A stretch of DNA of 64,000 nucleotides from Candidatus Pseudomonas phytovorans. GTDB lineage: Bacteria > Pseudomonadota > Gammaproteobacteria > Pseudomonadales > Pseudomonadaceae. The DNA lies in assembly GCA_029202525.1 (NCBI GenBank), contig CP119325.1, forward strand, positions 3,818,001 to 3,882,000. The letters run 5' to 3'. Position 1 is the stretch's first letter. Each line of letters begins with the position of its first letter. The position numbers and the translations under genes were made by a program. The notes beneath the pieces were generated by a model. It was given only the letters and a program-made list of their open reading frames with translations. It ran no database searches and had not been told where the DNA came from. Below, piece by piece: positions 25,271 to 34,832 of this stretch.

Positions 25271-25921
25271 CTATGGGAGCGCGGTTTTCAATGCCAGATG
25301 GGCGATCACCTGCTCAGCCGCCCGCCCCAGGCAGCCTTTGAAAAAGTGGTTGGCACCTGTGTACACCGACACCCCCCGTTGCTGTGGGCCAGCCCATTGC
25401 AACAGGTTGGAAAGCGGCGCCATTTCATCCTGTTCGCCATGCAGCAGCAGGCAATCCGCAGGCACCGGCAATGGCTCGTAATAACGCCCGCCTGGCACAT
25501 CACCTACCGGCAACCCCAACAACGCCACCGCCCGCAGTTGACCTTCCAGCGCACAAGCGACCCTGGCGAACACGTAAGCACCGAAGGAGAACCCGACCAG
25601 GGCTAGCGGCAGCTCAGGCAATTGCTGGCTGAAGTGACGGAAGACCGCAATGCAGTCTTGCGCTTCGCCGATGCCTTCGTCGTGCGCACCTTGTGTCTGC
25701 CCTACCCCACGAAAACTCGGCCGTACCACCAACCAACCCGCTGCACACAGCTGCCGTGCCAGGGTGAGCGGCACGATATGACGCGGGCTACCGCCCAACA
25801 GCGGTTGCGGATGGCCGACCAGCACCAGCCCCTTGGGTGGACCGACCGGGTAGTCGATCAGCACTTCGATCTGGCCAACCGGCCCATCCAGGAGTAGCGG
25901 GTTGCGCAAGGTATCCGACAT
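25271..25921 (-). CDS. Alpha/beta hydrolase (dienelactone-hydrolase-like)
   Basis: 216 residues from the ATG at 25921, with AAGGACAA upstream; the frame extends further without a good start. The nucleophile elbow is GFSFG (ALVGFSFGAYVFARVA, Ser about residue 112), and the later HGEQDEMAP and ANHFFKG segments carry the acid and histidine. It is related to the small YfhR/COG2945 group of cytoplasmic hydrolases. The substrate is unknown. It is divergent from a 57-aa gene. Confidence 0.82.
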   Translation of the reverse strand: MSDTLRNPLLLDGPVGQIEVLIDYPVGPPKGLVLVGHPQPLLGGSPRHIVPLTLARQLCAAGWLVVRPSFRGVGQTQGAHDEGIGEAQDCIAVFRHFSQQLPELPLALVGFSFGAYVFARVACALEGQLRAVALLGLPVGDVPGGRYYEPLPVPADCLLLHGEQDEMAPLSNLLQWAGPQQRGVSVYTGANHFFKGCLGRAAEQVIAHLALKTALP

Positions 25922-26129
25922 CGCAATTGTCCTTGGTTCGAATGTGCACGGCAGTCTAAAAGAGCAGGCATGCCGGCTGCCATGAAATACCGTCGTTAAG
26001 GCCCGCTCAGGCGGCATTCCCGGGGTTTAAAAAAGTCTGAAAACTGCTATCTAGAGCGGTTATTTCATTTTCATTAGGCAGCTAATTAAGCTAACCTCGC
26101 CCGCGCCAGAACAACATCAAGGAGCAGGC

Positions 26130-26303
26130 ATGAAGATCGTAATCGAGCGCAATGAGCAGGATGCAGGCTGTAAGGTGATCATCGATGGGCACCCCGTATC
26201 GTTCACCGACATCCACCACGCCCAAGCCTACGTGGACCAGTTGCAGGCCCGCCTTCAGGCCGCTCCTGAGGCCTTCGCGAACCCGGCTGCAGAAACCGCC
26301 TGA
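26130..26303 (+). CDS. Conserved-looking 57-aa small protein
   Basis: MKIVIERNEQDAGCKVIIDG begins a 57-residue acidic protein with an alpha/beta-looking fold, ending in an Ala/Glu/Pro-rich tail. The ATG at 26130 has AAGGAGCA at ideal spacing. Codon third positions are strongly GC, like its neighbours. No domain is recognised and no function can be assigned. A promoter is likely in the AT-rich stretch 26040-26100. It is followed by the MFS gene after 105 bases. Confidence 0.7.
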   Translation: MKIVIERNEQDAGCKVIIDGHPVSFTDIHHAQAYVDQLQARLQAAPEAFANPAAETA

Positions 26304-26408
26304 CCCCGCCAGTCGTGCGAGGAAGCCGGCCTGCTTCCTCGACGTTGCAGTCAAAGATTGACTATGATCCCGCCTTGAACGTTTCAGCATGTTTCAATAA
26401 GGATCCAG

Positions 26409-27593
26409 ATGTCAGTCCAGGAACACCCCCCTCTCCCCAGTAAAAGCACCGTCGCGAAGATGGAAGCCGCCATGGCGCTGGGCAGCTTTGCCATCGGCAC
26501 CGGCGAGTTCGCCATCATGGGCCTGATGCCCGACATCGCCAGCAACCTGCAATTGAGTGAGCCTCAGGTGGGCCATGCCATCAGCGCCTACGCACTGGGG
26601 GTGATGGTGGGCGCCCCGACGCTGGCGATTCTGGGTGCCCGGCTGCTGCGCAAGCACATGCTGTTGCTATTGATGGCGCTGTACGCCCTTGGCAACCTGG
26701 CGACCGCCTTCGCACCCTCGTTCAGCGGCCTGGTCGCGTTCCGTTTCATCAGCGGCCTGCCTCATGGCGCCTACTTCGGCATTGCCGCAGTGGTGGCATC
26801 AAGCATGGTGGCCAAAGACCAGCGGGCGGGTGCGGTTGCCCGGGTGATGATGGGCCTGACCTTGGCCATGTTGCTCGGCAACCCGGTGGCGACCTACCTG
26901 GGCCAGTACTTTGGCTGGCGGTCGGCGTTCGTGCTGGTGGGCGCGATCGCTGTCTGCACCATCGCCCTTGTGTGGCGTTTCGTGCCCCAGCGCCACGACG
27001 AAGTGCGCAGCGACCCACGTAAGGAACTGCAAGCCTTCACCCTCCCGCAGGTGTGGATGGCACTGGCCATCGCCTCGATCGGCTTTGCCGGCATGTTCAC
27101 GGTATTCAGCTACCTGGCGCCGACCATGCTGCAGGTGACCCAGGTTTCGCCCCAGTGGATTCCGTTTGGCCTGGCGGCGTTCGGGGTGGGCGGAATCGTC
27201 GGCAACATCGCCGGCGGCAAATTGTTCGACCGCCTGCAGTTCCGGGCCGTGGGACTGGTGCTGGTGTGGTCGATCGCCGTACTGCTGTTCTTCACCTTCG
27301 CTGCCCAGGCGCTGTGGAGCCTGCTGTTGGGCATCGGCCTGGTGGGGACCATGATTGCCCTGGCAGCGCCGCTGCAGATCCGCCTGATGGACATTGCCCA
27401 CGAAGCGCCGAGCCTGGCGGCTGCGTCGAACCATGCGGCGTTCAACCTGGCCAATGCGTTAGGGCCTTGGCTGGGTGGCATGGCGATTACTGCCGGCATG
27501 GGTTGGACCAGCACCGGGTATATCGGTGCGGCGACGGCGCTGGTTGGCTTGGGCATCTATCTGGTGGCGCGGAGGATGAAAGGCGGGCATTGA
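26409..27593 (+). CDS. MFS transporter, AraJ/sugar-efflux-like
   Basis: 394 residues with twelve hydrophobic helices. The helix-1 region GSFAIGTGEFAIMGLMPDIA and the helix-4 region FISGLPHGAYFGIAAV are the signature of the DHA12 drug/arabinose efflux group (AraJ, YdhP). The likely role is export of a small metabolite or drug across the inner membrane. AATAAGGATCCAG precedes the ATG at 26409. It is preceded by the 57-aa gene and followed by a REP pair, so it may be transcribed alone. Confidence 0.9.
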   Translation: MSVQEHPPLPSKSTVAKMEAAMALGSFAIGTGEFAIMGLMPDIASNLQLSEPQVGHAISAYALGVMVGAPTLAILGARLLRKHMLLLLMALYALGNLATAFAPSFSGLVAFRFISGLPHGAYFGIAAVVASSMVAKDQRAGAVARVMMGLTLAMLLGNPVATYLGQYFGWRSAFVLVGAIAVCTIALVWRFVPQRHDEVRSDPRKELQAFTLPQVWMALAIASIGFAGMFTVFSYLAPTMLQVTQVSPQWIPFGLAAFGVGGIVGNIAGGKLFDRLQFRAVGLVLVWSIAVLLFFTFAAQALWSLLLGIGLVGTMIALAAPLQIRLMDIAHEAPSLAAASNHAAFNLANALGPWLGGMAITAGMGWTSTGYIGAATALVGLGIYLVARRMKGGH

Positions 27594-27632
27594 GGGAAAA
27601 TGCCAGCCAGTTAAACCTAAGTGGCAGCCATT

Positions 27633-27750
27633 GGGGCTGCTGCGCAGCCCATCGCAGGCAAGCCAGCTCCCACAGGTGCTGTATGAAGCTCAAGGTTTAC
27701 ACGTTCCCTGTGGGAGCTGGCTTGCCTGCGATGGGCCGCAAAGCGGCCCC
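27633..27750. repeat. REP/BIME hairpin
   Basis: Inverted pair CATCGCAGGCAAGCCAGCTC (about 27650) and GAGCTGGCTTGCCTGCGATG (about 27714), each with a GGGCTGC- or GGGCCGC-type outer hairpin. It lies between the convergent MFS and M20 hydrolase genes. It differs from the 10661 and 41839 elements by one compensated base in the stem. Confidence 0.85.
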
Positions 27751-27761
27751 TTAATCAAACT

Positions 27762-28928
27762 TCAACGCGGCAGGCTGACCCGCACCACCTCGGCAAAATA
27801 ACGCGCCCCGGTCGCCAAAATCGTATCGTTGAAATCATACGCAGCGTTATGCAGCGGCGTAGCCCCATTCTCCCCCTCCGCACCGTTGCCAATAAACACG
27901 AAATTGCCCGGCACCTGCTGCAGGAAGGCGCCAAAATCTTCGGAAATCATCATCGGCATCACCTCGGCATTCACCGCCTGCGCCCCCACCACGTTACGCG
28001 CTGCCGCCACTGCGATTTCAGTATTTGCCGCCCAGTTCACCGTCGGCGCAAACTCGTGGCTGTACTCGAACCGGCAGCTTGCACCGTGCATCTGGCAGAT
28101 ACCCTCACTGATCTCACGCATGCGCCGCTCCAGTAACCGTTGCACCTCGGGGCTGTAGCTGCGGGTGTCGCCCTTGATGGTGACATGGGTTGGTATCGCG
28201 TTGCGGATGCCATCCGTGATGAACTCGGTGCAGGAAACCACCGCCGACAGGCTCGGGTCGACGTTGCGCGCGACGATGGTCTGCAAGGCCAGTACGATCT
28301 CAGCGCCGATCACCAGTGGGTCAATGCCCATGTGTGGCCGAGCGGCATGGGTGCCCTTGCCCTGGATGTGGATGACGAAGTTGTCTTCGCTGGCCATGAT
28401 CCCACCGACCCGAGTGGCGATATGGCCAGCCGGCATGCCCGGCATGTTGTGCGCGCCGTACAGAGCATCGACCGGAAAGCGTTCGAACAGCCCGTCGGCC
28501 ATCATCGCCTTGGCCCCACACCCATGCTCTTCGGCCGGTTGGAACACGAAACGTACGGTGCCGTTGAAGTTGCGCTCGCGGCACAGCAGGTCCGCAGCGC
28601 CCAGCACCATTGCCATGTGCCCGTCATGACCACAAGCGTGCATCTTGCCGTGGTTGCACGACGCATGCGCCCGGCCCTGCGCCTGCTCGGTAATGTGCAG
28701 GGCATCCATGTCGGCGCGCAGGCCGATCACCCCTGGGCCGTCGCCGACGCTAAGGCTGGCGACCAGCCCGGTGCCACCGATACCGCGGTGTACCTGCAGA
28801 CCGAAGCCGGTCAAGATCTGCGCGACCTGCTCGGCGGTGTCGAACTCTTCGAAACCGGTTTCCGGGTGACGGTGAAAGGCATGCCGCCACTGCATGAGGC
28901 GTTGCTCGAAGGTAGTGTCATTGTTCAT
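27762..28928 (-). CDS. M20D-family amidohydrolase
   Basis: 388 residues of the hippurate/IAA-amino acid hydrolase family (M20D). The metal-binding motif is HACGHDGHMA (about residues 98-107), followed by EEHGCGAKAM with the catalytic glutamate. It hydrolyses an N-acyl amino acid or amide in the cytoplasm. Its start overlaps the end of the APC permease gene by four bases, so they are translationally coupled. In the operon it accompanies diaminopropionate ammonia-lyase and a second M20 enzyme, which suggests it removes an acyl group from a diaminopropionate derivative. This role is inferred. Confidence 0.9.
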   Translation of the reverse strand: MNNDTTFEQRLMQWRHAFHRHPETGFEEFDTAEQVAQILTGFGLQVHRGIGGTGLVASLSVGDGPGVIGLRADMDALHITEQAQGRAHASCNHGKMHACGHDGHMAMVLGAADLLCRERNFNGTVRFVFQPAEEHGCGAKAMMADGLFERFPVDALYGAHNMPGMPAGHIATRVGGIMASEDNFVIHIQGKGTHAARPHMGIDPLVIGAEIVLALQTIVARNVDPSLSAVVSCTEFITDGIRNAIPTHVTIKGDTRSYSPEVQRLLERRMREISEGICQMHGASCRFEYSHEFAPTVNWAANTEIAVAAARNVVGAQAVNAEVMPMMISEDFGAFLQQVPGNFVFIGNGAEGENGATPLHNAAYDFNDTILATGARYFAEVVRVSLPR

Positions 28929-30559
28929 GCTTTCAGTTCCTGAGACGGGCGTTGATCAGAAGGCTGCGCCTCAAATGCAGGCGCTTGACCCGGGCAGTTG
29001 ACGCGTTCGCTCAGGTACGGGGTGCGGTAGCCGCTACGCACCCCCAGGCGGTAAAACGCAAAGGCCACCACGGCCACCACGGCCATGTCGATGCCTTCCG
29101 GCAGCAAACCGATACCACCGAAGGCCGCACTGCCCAGCCAGGACACCAACGCCATCGCGGGTAGATAACCGATCAGCCAGGCCGCAGCGCGCAGCTCGCG
29201 GGCAAAGCCTGACCAGCCGGCTTTGGCCTGGTAGTAGAAGTAGAGAGGCAAGGCACCGATCACCAGGAAGATTACCTGGCCGGTCAGCGGCCAACGCGCC
29301 CAGTACAGCACCAGCGAGGCGCAGATGAAGGCGAACGGCGCAATGATGCCCATGCCCTTCAGGCGCAGTGGGCGTTGGATTTCCGGCGCGGTGACGCGCA
29401 GCGACATCAGGCTGATCGGCCCGGTCAGGAACGAGATCACCACGGCCACCGAAATCACCGCCGCCAGCACGCCCCAGCCGCGGAAAAAGAACAGGAAGAT
29501 AAAGCTCACCGCCAGGTTCAGCCACATCGCCTGGCGCGGCACGCCATACAGTGGGTGCAGGTTGCCGAACATTTTCGGCAGGGTGTTGTTCTTCTCCATC
29601 GCATAGATCATGCGCGCGGTGGTGGCGGTGTAGATCGAACCGGTACCCGAGGGGCTGACGAAGGCATCCAGGTAAAGCAGCATGGCCAGCCAGTTCAGGT
29701 TGAGCGCCAACGCCAGTTGCGCCAACGGTGAATCGAAGTTCAGCTTGTGCCAGCCTTCGGCGATGCTCGCTGGGCTCAGCGCGCCAATAAAGGCCACTTG
29801 CAATGTCACGTAGATCACCAGCGCAATCAGCACTGAGCCGACCAGTGCGAATGGAATGCTCCGCCCGGGGTTGCGTGCCTCACCCGCGAGGCTGACTGGG
29901 CTCTGGAAGCCGTTATAGCTGAACACGATGCCGCTGGCAGCCACCGCCGTGAACACCGCCGACCAGCCATAGGGCGCAAAGCTGGCAAGCGTTCCATCAC
30001 CGAAGTTCTCGGTGTTGAACTGGGTCGAGATCAACGCCACAGCGGTCAGCGCAGGCACCACCAGCTTGAATACCGTGATCGCCGTATTGGTCTTGACGAA
30101 CAGTTTCACGCCCCAGTAGTTCAGGCCGAAGTACACCAGCACAAGGCCCGCGCTGGCCAGCAGCCCGCTGTGGGTCAACTCACCCTGATGCACCAGCGCC
30201 TGCGCCCAAGGGAATGACCAGGAGGCCATGTACTGGATCGAGGCGATCGCTTCGATAGGGATCACCGAAACAATGGAAATCCAGTTGGCCCAGGCCGCCA
30301 GAAAGCCCACCAGCGAGCCGTGTGAGTAGCGGGCATAGCGGACCATGCCACCCGATTCAGGGAACATCGCGCCCATTTCCGCATAGGTCAGGGCTATCGC
30401 CAGAACCACCACTGCACCGATGACCCAGGCCAGAATTGCCGCAGGCCCCGCGATGGCAGATGCATGCCAGGCACCGAAGAGCCAGCCCGAGCCGATGATG
30501 GAGCCGAGGCCGGTCAGCATCAGCGACCAGGGGCTGATGTCACGTTTGAGTTCGTTCAT
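28925..30559 (-). CDS. APC-family amino acid permease
   Basis: 544 residues with twelve or more hydrophobic helices. The APC helix-1 motif LTGLGSIIGSGWLFGAW is at about residues 16-32. It belongs to the branch that includes aspartate/proton symporters. Placed between the diaminopropionate lyase and an M20D hydrolase in one operon, it most likely imports the amino acid derivative they degrade. The exact substrate is unknown. GGAG precedes the ATG at 30559. Confidence 0.9.
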   Translation of the reverse strand: MNELKRDISPWSLMLTGLGSIIGSGWLFGAWHASAIAGPAAILAWVIGAVVVLAIALTYAEMGAMFPESGGMVRYARYSHGSLVGFLAAWANWISIVSVIPIEAIASIQYMASWSFPWAQALVHQGELTHSGLLASAGLVLVYFGLNYWGVKLFVKTNTAITVFKLVVPALTAVALISTQFNTENFGDGTLASFAPYGWSAVFTAVAASGIVFSYNGFQSPVSLAGEARNPGRSIPFALVGSVLIALVIYVTLQVAFIGALSPASIAEGWHKLNFDSPLAQLALALNLNWLAMLLYLDAFVSPSGTGSIYTATTARMIYAMEKNNTLPKMFGNLHPLYGVPRQAMWLNLAVSFIFLFFFRGWGVLAAVISVAVVISFLTGPISLMSLRVTAPEIQRPLRLKGMGIIAPFAFICASLVLYWARWPLTGQVIFLVIGALPLYFYYQAKAGWSGFARELRAAAWLIGYLPAMALVSWLGSAAFGGIGLLPEGIDMAVVAVVAFAFYRLGVRSGYRTPYLSERVNCPGQAPAFEAQPSDQRPSQELKA

Positions 30560-30636
30560 GCAATCTCCGCTTTTTTTTCTTGTGGGGAGCTGTGGGGAGC
30601 TGATGCAGGGCCGGGTTTACCGGCCCTTGGAGTGGA

Positions 30637-31848
30637 TCAGGCCAGTGCCCAGGCTTGCTGTCGGGCCAGCACCGAGGCTGCGGACTCGCCCAGCAGGTCG
30701 GCATAAACACCTGGGGCGGTGGCACCTTCAGTGCTGATGAAAAGAATGCGCGCAGTGCCGTCGAGCCCCAGGTCAGCGGCTGCACCCGCGCCCTTGAGCA
30801 GCTGGATAAGCCCGGCCAGGCCGGCGACGCTGGACTCACCGGCTACCAGCGGAATATCGCGAGCGCTGCCGGCCGCCAGGCGGCGCATGGCGGCAACCGC
30901 CTGGTCGTCACTGATGGTCATGAAGTAATCAACGCTTGGCTCCAGGAAGCGCCAGGCCAGTGGCGAGGTCTCGCCACAGGCCAGGCCGGCCATTACCGAG
31001 TCTACCGAGCCGGTCGCCCTGGCTGGCCGGCCGAGCAAGGCACTCTGGTACAGGCAGTCTGCCTGTTCGGGTTCGACCATGACGAACATTGGGCGCTGTT
31101 CACCACAGTGCTCCCACAGGTAGCTGACGATGCCCGCTGCCAGGCCACCTACCCCGCCCTGCAGGAACACATGGGTGAACGGCGCCTGCCCAGCTGTGGC
31201 TTCGATGATTTCCGCAGCGATGGTGCCGTAGCCCTGCATCACGTCACGCGGGATCACTTCGTAGCCTTCATAGGAAGTGTCCGAGACCACCGTCCAGCCA
31301 TTGCTGTCCGCCAGCGCTGCGGCGTGCTCCACCGATTCGTCGTAGTTGCCGGCAATGCGCACGATCTTGGCGCCATAGGCGGCAATCGCCTGCTCGCGCT
31401 CGATGCTGACGTTGGCGTGCAGCACAATCACGCAGCGGCAGCCAATGCTCTGCGCGGCAGCCGCCAGGCCCTTGCCGTGGTTACCGTCAGTGGCACTGAC
31501 CACGGTGAAGTGGGCCAGCAGGTCGGCATAACGGCCTTCCAGCAAGCCACGCGGGTCGAGTTGCTGCTGGGGAAAGGTGCGCAGGATCAGGCGAACCAAG
31601 GCAATTGGCGCACCCAAGGCCTTGAAGCTGCCCAGCTCCGAGCGCACCGATTCGTCCTTGACCGACAACCGGGCAACACCCAGTTCTGCGGCCATGTCGG
31701 GCAAGGTGTAAAGCGGCGTAGCACCCTTGTTGAGGCGGGGCCATACGGCCAGCCATTGGCGGCTTTCCTCGGCCTTGGCAATACTCATCACCGCTTGCAG
31801 CGCTTGCGGATACGGCTGGCGGCCAGCCTTGGGGTTGGAAACAAACAT
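30637..31848 (-). CDS. dpaL: Diaminopropionate ammonia-lyase
   Basis: 403 residues, fold-type II PLP enzyme. The Schiff-base lysine is K76 in GSFKALGAP, and the family motif SATDGNHGKGLAA and the glycine-rich phosphate loop GGVGGLAAG are present. It converts 2,3-diaminopropionate to pyruvate and two ammonia. It is encoded in an operon with an APC permease and two M20-type hydrolases, and the divergent AsnC gene is its likely regulator. In E. coli the homologue YgeX also sits beside an M20 peptidase, which supports a conserved pathway. Confidence 0.93.
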   Translation of the reverse strand: MFVSNPKAGRQPYPQALQAVMSIAKAEESRQWLAVWPRLNKGATPLYTLPDMAAELGVARLSVKDESVRSELGSFKALGAPIALVRLILRTFPQQQLDPRGLLEGRYADLLAHFTVVSATDGNHGKGLAAAAQSIGCRCVIVLHANVSIEREQAIAAYGAKIVRIAGNYDESVEHAAALADSNGWTVVSDTSYEGYEVIPRDVMQGYGTIAAEIIEATAGQAPFTHVFLQGGVGGLAAGIVSYLWEHCGEQRPMFVMVEPEQADCLYQSALLGRPARATGSVDSVMAGLACGETSPLAWRFLEPSVDYFMTISDDQAVAAMRRLAAGSARDIPLVAGESSVAGLAGLIQLLKGAGAAADLGLDGTARILFISTEGATAPGVYADLLGESAASVLARQQAWALA

Positions 31849-31926
31849 GCAGTACTCCTTTCTACAGGCAACAGGAAGCCCACGCCGCTGCAGCCAGGCT
31901 GCAGCGGGCGGGTATTACAGTGGGAA

Positions 31927-33177
31927 TCAGGCTTGGGCCAGGCGGCGGCTTACCACGTCCAGCAGCACCTGCGCGCCCTGGATCAGTTGCTCGTCGTCGG
32001 TGTGCTCACGCGGGTTGTGGCTGATGCCACCCTGGCTGGGTACAAAGATCATTGCAGCCGGGGCAATGCGAGCGATCATTTGCGCATCGTGGCCGGCGCC
32101 AGAGGTCATGCGCCGGTGACTGAAACCAAAACGCCGCGCCGAGGCGTCGATGGCATCGGCCAGGCCGGCATCGAAGATCACCGGTTCGAAGCGCACCAGG
32201 CGCTCTGTGCTGATGCTGACCCCTTCGCGCTCGGCGAGCGCCGCCAGGTATTGACTCAGTCGGTTTTCCGCGTCGGCCAGGCGGGTTTCGTCGGGGTCGC
32301 GCAGGTCGACGGTGAACGTCGCTTTGCGCGGGATGACATTGATCACATTTGGCTCGAACTGCATGCAGCCAACCGTGGCCAAGGTCGTGCCGGAATCCAC
32401 GGCCATGGCGCGCAGCTCGGCGACGATGGCACTGGCGACGAAGCCGGCGTCATGGCGTAGGTGCGTCGGTGTGGTGCCGGCATGATTGGCATGGCCCTTC
32501 ACCTCCACCTGCTGCCAGGAAATACCCTGCAGGTTCTCGACCACGCCAATCAGGGTGTTCTCGGCTTCAAGGATCGGCCCCTGCTCGATATGCAGCTCAA
32601 GGTACTCGTGTGGCACGATGGCCCCTGGTTCCAGCGTGCCGGCATAGCCGATGCGCGCCAGTTCGTCGCCTAGCCGCGTGCCGTCAGTGCCGAGGGTATC
32701 CAGGGCCTGCTGCAGCGCCAGGCCACCGGCGTACACCAACGAGCCCATCATGTCGGGCTGGTAGCGCACGCCCTCCTCGTTGGTGAAGGCGCCAACGGTG
32801 ATCGAACGCTCGGGCAAGCGCCCGGCATCACGGTAGGCGCGGACCACCGCCAGCCCGGCCAGCACGCCGTAGCAACCATCCAGCGCGCCGGCATTGGTCA
32901 CGGTATCGATGTGAGAGCCCATCATCAGTGGGCGTTGGTCACCGCTGTCATCTGGTGCACGCAAAGTGCCGAAAATGTTGCCGATACGGTCGACCTGCAC
33001 GTCAAGATCAAGCGCGCGCATCCAGCCCACCAGCAGGTCGCGCCCGGCCTTCTCGGCGTCGCTCAGCGCGATCCGGGTGCGCCCGCCGTGTGTGGCGTCG
33101 GCACCTGTTTGCCCGAGCGCATGAATTTGCTGCAGCAGCAAAGCGCCGTTCAGTTGCAATGGGGTGCTTGCATTCAT
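31927..33177 (-). CDS. M20 Zn hydrolase, allantoate/N-carbamoyl-amino-acid amidohydrolase type
   Basis: 416 residues from the ATG at 33177, with GGGAGAAA ten bases upstream. It matches the AllC/AmaB/beta-ureidopropionase group: GSHIDTVTNAGALDGCYGVLAGLAV (first metal ligands), GAFTNEEGVRYQPDMMGS, and the later GKGHANHAGTTP-like VKGHANHAGTTPTHLRHDA. The group removes carbamoyl or ureido groups from amino acids. It is the first gene of the diaminopropionate lyase operon and may release 2,3-diaminopropionate from an N-carbamoyl form. That substrate is inferred from context. Confidence 0.9.
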   Translation of the reverse strand: MNASTPLQLNGALLLQQIHALGQTGADATHGGRTRIALSDAEKAGRDLLVGWMRALDLDVQVDRIGNIFGTLRAPDDSGDQRPLMMGSHIDTVTNAGALDGCYGVLAGLAVVRAYRDAGRLPERSITVGAFTNEEGVRYQPDMMGSLVYAGGLALQQALDTLGTDGTRLGDELARIGYAGTLEPGAIVPHEYLELHIEQGPILEAENTLIGVVENLQGISWQQVEVKGHANHAGTTPTHLRHDAGFVASAIVAELRAMAVDSGTTLATVGCMQFEPNVINVIPRKATFTVDLRDPDETRLADAENRLSQYLAALAEREGVSISTERLVRFEPVIFDAGLADAIDASARRFGFSHRRMTSGAGHDAQMIARIAPAAMIFVPSQGGISHNPREHTDDEQLIQGAQVLLDVVSRRLAQA

Positions 33178-33343
33178 CAACCGTTTCTCCCTGGGTGCAA
33201 CGTCATCGCGATGCACCGGTGTATACATTCATGGGAGAATTTTATTCGCTTGCAGCGTACTAAAAACTTGATTTTAGGCCTTTGCATGCACTTTTATTAC
33301 GCATTTACGGCATTTTGTGCTGTTCAACGACGGAGACCCGTTC

Positions 33344-33811
33344 ATGCCCCTCGATCACTTCGACCTGGCCCTGCTCGATGCCGTGCAGCGCGACGCAGGC
33401 ACTTCCCAACTGGACCTGGGGGCGCAGGTCAACCTGTCCTCGGCGGCTGTCAACAGGCGGCTGAAGAAGATGACTGCCGACGGCGTCATCCGCGGCACCG
33501 TGGCGCAGGTGAACGCCGAGCAGCTGGGTTACACGCTGACCGTGATCACCGAGGTCGAAGTGGAGAACGAGCGGCTGGACCTGCTGGACGAAATGAAACG
33601 CAGCTTCCTTGCCTGCCCGCAGGTGCAGCAGTGCTACTACGTGGCCGGGGAATGCGATTTCGTCCTCATCATGCTGGTGCGGCACATGGAGCAGTACACC
33701 CAACTGACCCGCGAGCTGTTCTTCGAGAACAACAACGTCAAACGCTTCAAGACGCTGGTGTCGATGAGCAATGTGAAGACCGGTATGTTCGTGCCAACCC
33801 TCACGACTTAA
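33344..33811 (+). CDS. AsnC/Lrp-family regulator of the diaminopropionate operon
   Basis: 155 residues from the ATG at 33344, with GGAGA upstream. It has an N-terminal winged HTH (DLALLDAVQRDAGTSQLDLGAQVNLSSAAVNRRLKKM) and a RAM domain. It is divergent from the M20-dpaL-permease-M20D operon across 166 bases of AT-rich sequence and is therefore its likely regulator. It is not closely similar to the two paired AsnC genes at 10196 and 13983. Confidence 0.92.
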   Translation: MPLDHFDLALLDAVQRDAGTSQLDLGAQVNLSSAAVNRRLKKMTADGVIRGTVAQVNAEQLGYTLTVITEVEVENERLDLLDEMKRSFLACPQVQQCYYVAGECDFVLIMLVRHMEQYTQLTRELFFENNNVKRFKTLVSMSNVKTGMFVPTLTT

Positions 33812-33884
33812 GGCCCCGTTGCGCCCCCAGTAGCAGAAAGCGCTACCCTACCCCTTTACTGCACCCACCACTGCCGAGCCATCC

Positions 33885-34736
33885 ATGTTCGATTGGGAAG
33901 ACCTGCGCCACTTTTCCGCCTTTACCTCGGCCGGCTCGCTGTCCGCCGCTGCCAAGGCCCTTGGCGTCGATCACGCCACCGTGGCCCGGCGCATTGCTTC
34001 GCTCGAATCATCGCTCAAGCTCAAACTGGTAGATCGCCGCCCCCGCGCCTACGACCTCACCGACGAAGGTCGACGGGTCGCCGAACTGGCCGAGCAAATG
34101 GCCTTGTCCTCCTTCGCCCTGGAGCATTTCGCCAACGCCGGCCAGCAGTCGGTAGAAGGCGAAGTGGTGTTGTCGGCACCACCGGCACTGCTGGGCAGCA
34201 TCGTCGCCCGGCGCCTGGGCGAACTGTACCAGCGCTATCCGCAGTTACGCCTGAAGCTGGTCGGCAGCAAGTCGAAGGCCTCTTTGGCCCGGCGCGAAGC
34301 CGACATCAGCATCGCCCTGGACAGGCCCACAGAGCCGACCTTGGTGGTCAGCCTGCTAGGGCACCTGGACTACCGGCTGTACGCCTCGGCCAGCTACCTG
34401 GCCAGCGCGGCGGCCCGGCGCTACATCGGCTACGACGAATCCCAGTCCAGTTCGCCACAACAACAATGGCTGAACCGCCAGGCCGGCCAGCAGCCCTTCG
34501 CGCTGCACAGCAATGACCTGCGCATCCAGGCTCAAGCCTGTGCCGGCGGCATTGGTATCGCCTGCCTGCCCGCGTTCATGGCGCAAGAGCACGGCCTGAA
34601 GGAAGCCGGCAGCGCCGAGCAGACCATGAGCATCGAAATCTGGCTGGCAATGCATGAGGATGTGCGCGCCACCCCGCGGATCAAAGCGGTTACCGACTTC
34701 CTCCAACAACAGGTTCGGCCACTGCTACGCTTGTGA
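33885..34736 (+). CDS. LysR-family transcriptional regulator
   Basis: 283 residues. The N-terminal HTH (FDWEDLRHFSAFTSAGSLSAAAKALGVDHATVARRIASLE) is canonical; the effector domain runs from about residue 90 to the end. It precedes the aldo/keto reductase on the same strand with a 96-base gap, so it may control that gene. The ATG at 33885 has a weak ribosome site. Confidence 0.92.
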   Translation: MFDWEDLRHFSAFTSAGSLSAAAKALGVDHATVARRIASLESSLKLKLVDRRPRAYDLTDEGRRVAELAEQMALSSFALEHFANAGQQSVEGEVVLSAPPALLGSIVARRLGELYQRYPQLRLKLVGSKSKASLARREADISIALDRPTEPTLVVSLLGHLDYRLYASASYLASAAARRYIGYDESQSSSPQQQWLNRQAGQQPFALHSNDLRIQAQACAGGIGIACLPAFMAQEHGLKEAGSAEQTMSIEIWLAMHEDVRATPRIKAVTDFLQQQVRPLLRL

Positions 34737-34832
34737 ATTTTTGCGGATTGCATTTGCATCAATACGGAATTTTCGCGCAAGCCCGCCAGCGTTAGGCTAA
34801 CTCCATCACTAACGGCCTTTCAGGAGACGACG

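Noticed and set aside
30655..32460. Long open frame on the plus strand opposite dpaL and the M20 hydrolase gene
   Set aside because: It spans two real antisense genes and their intergenic gap without any domain or start signal.
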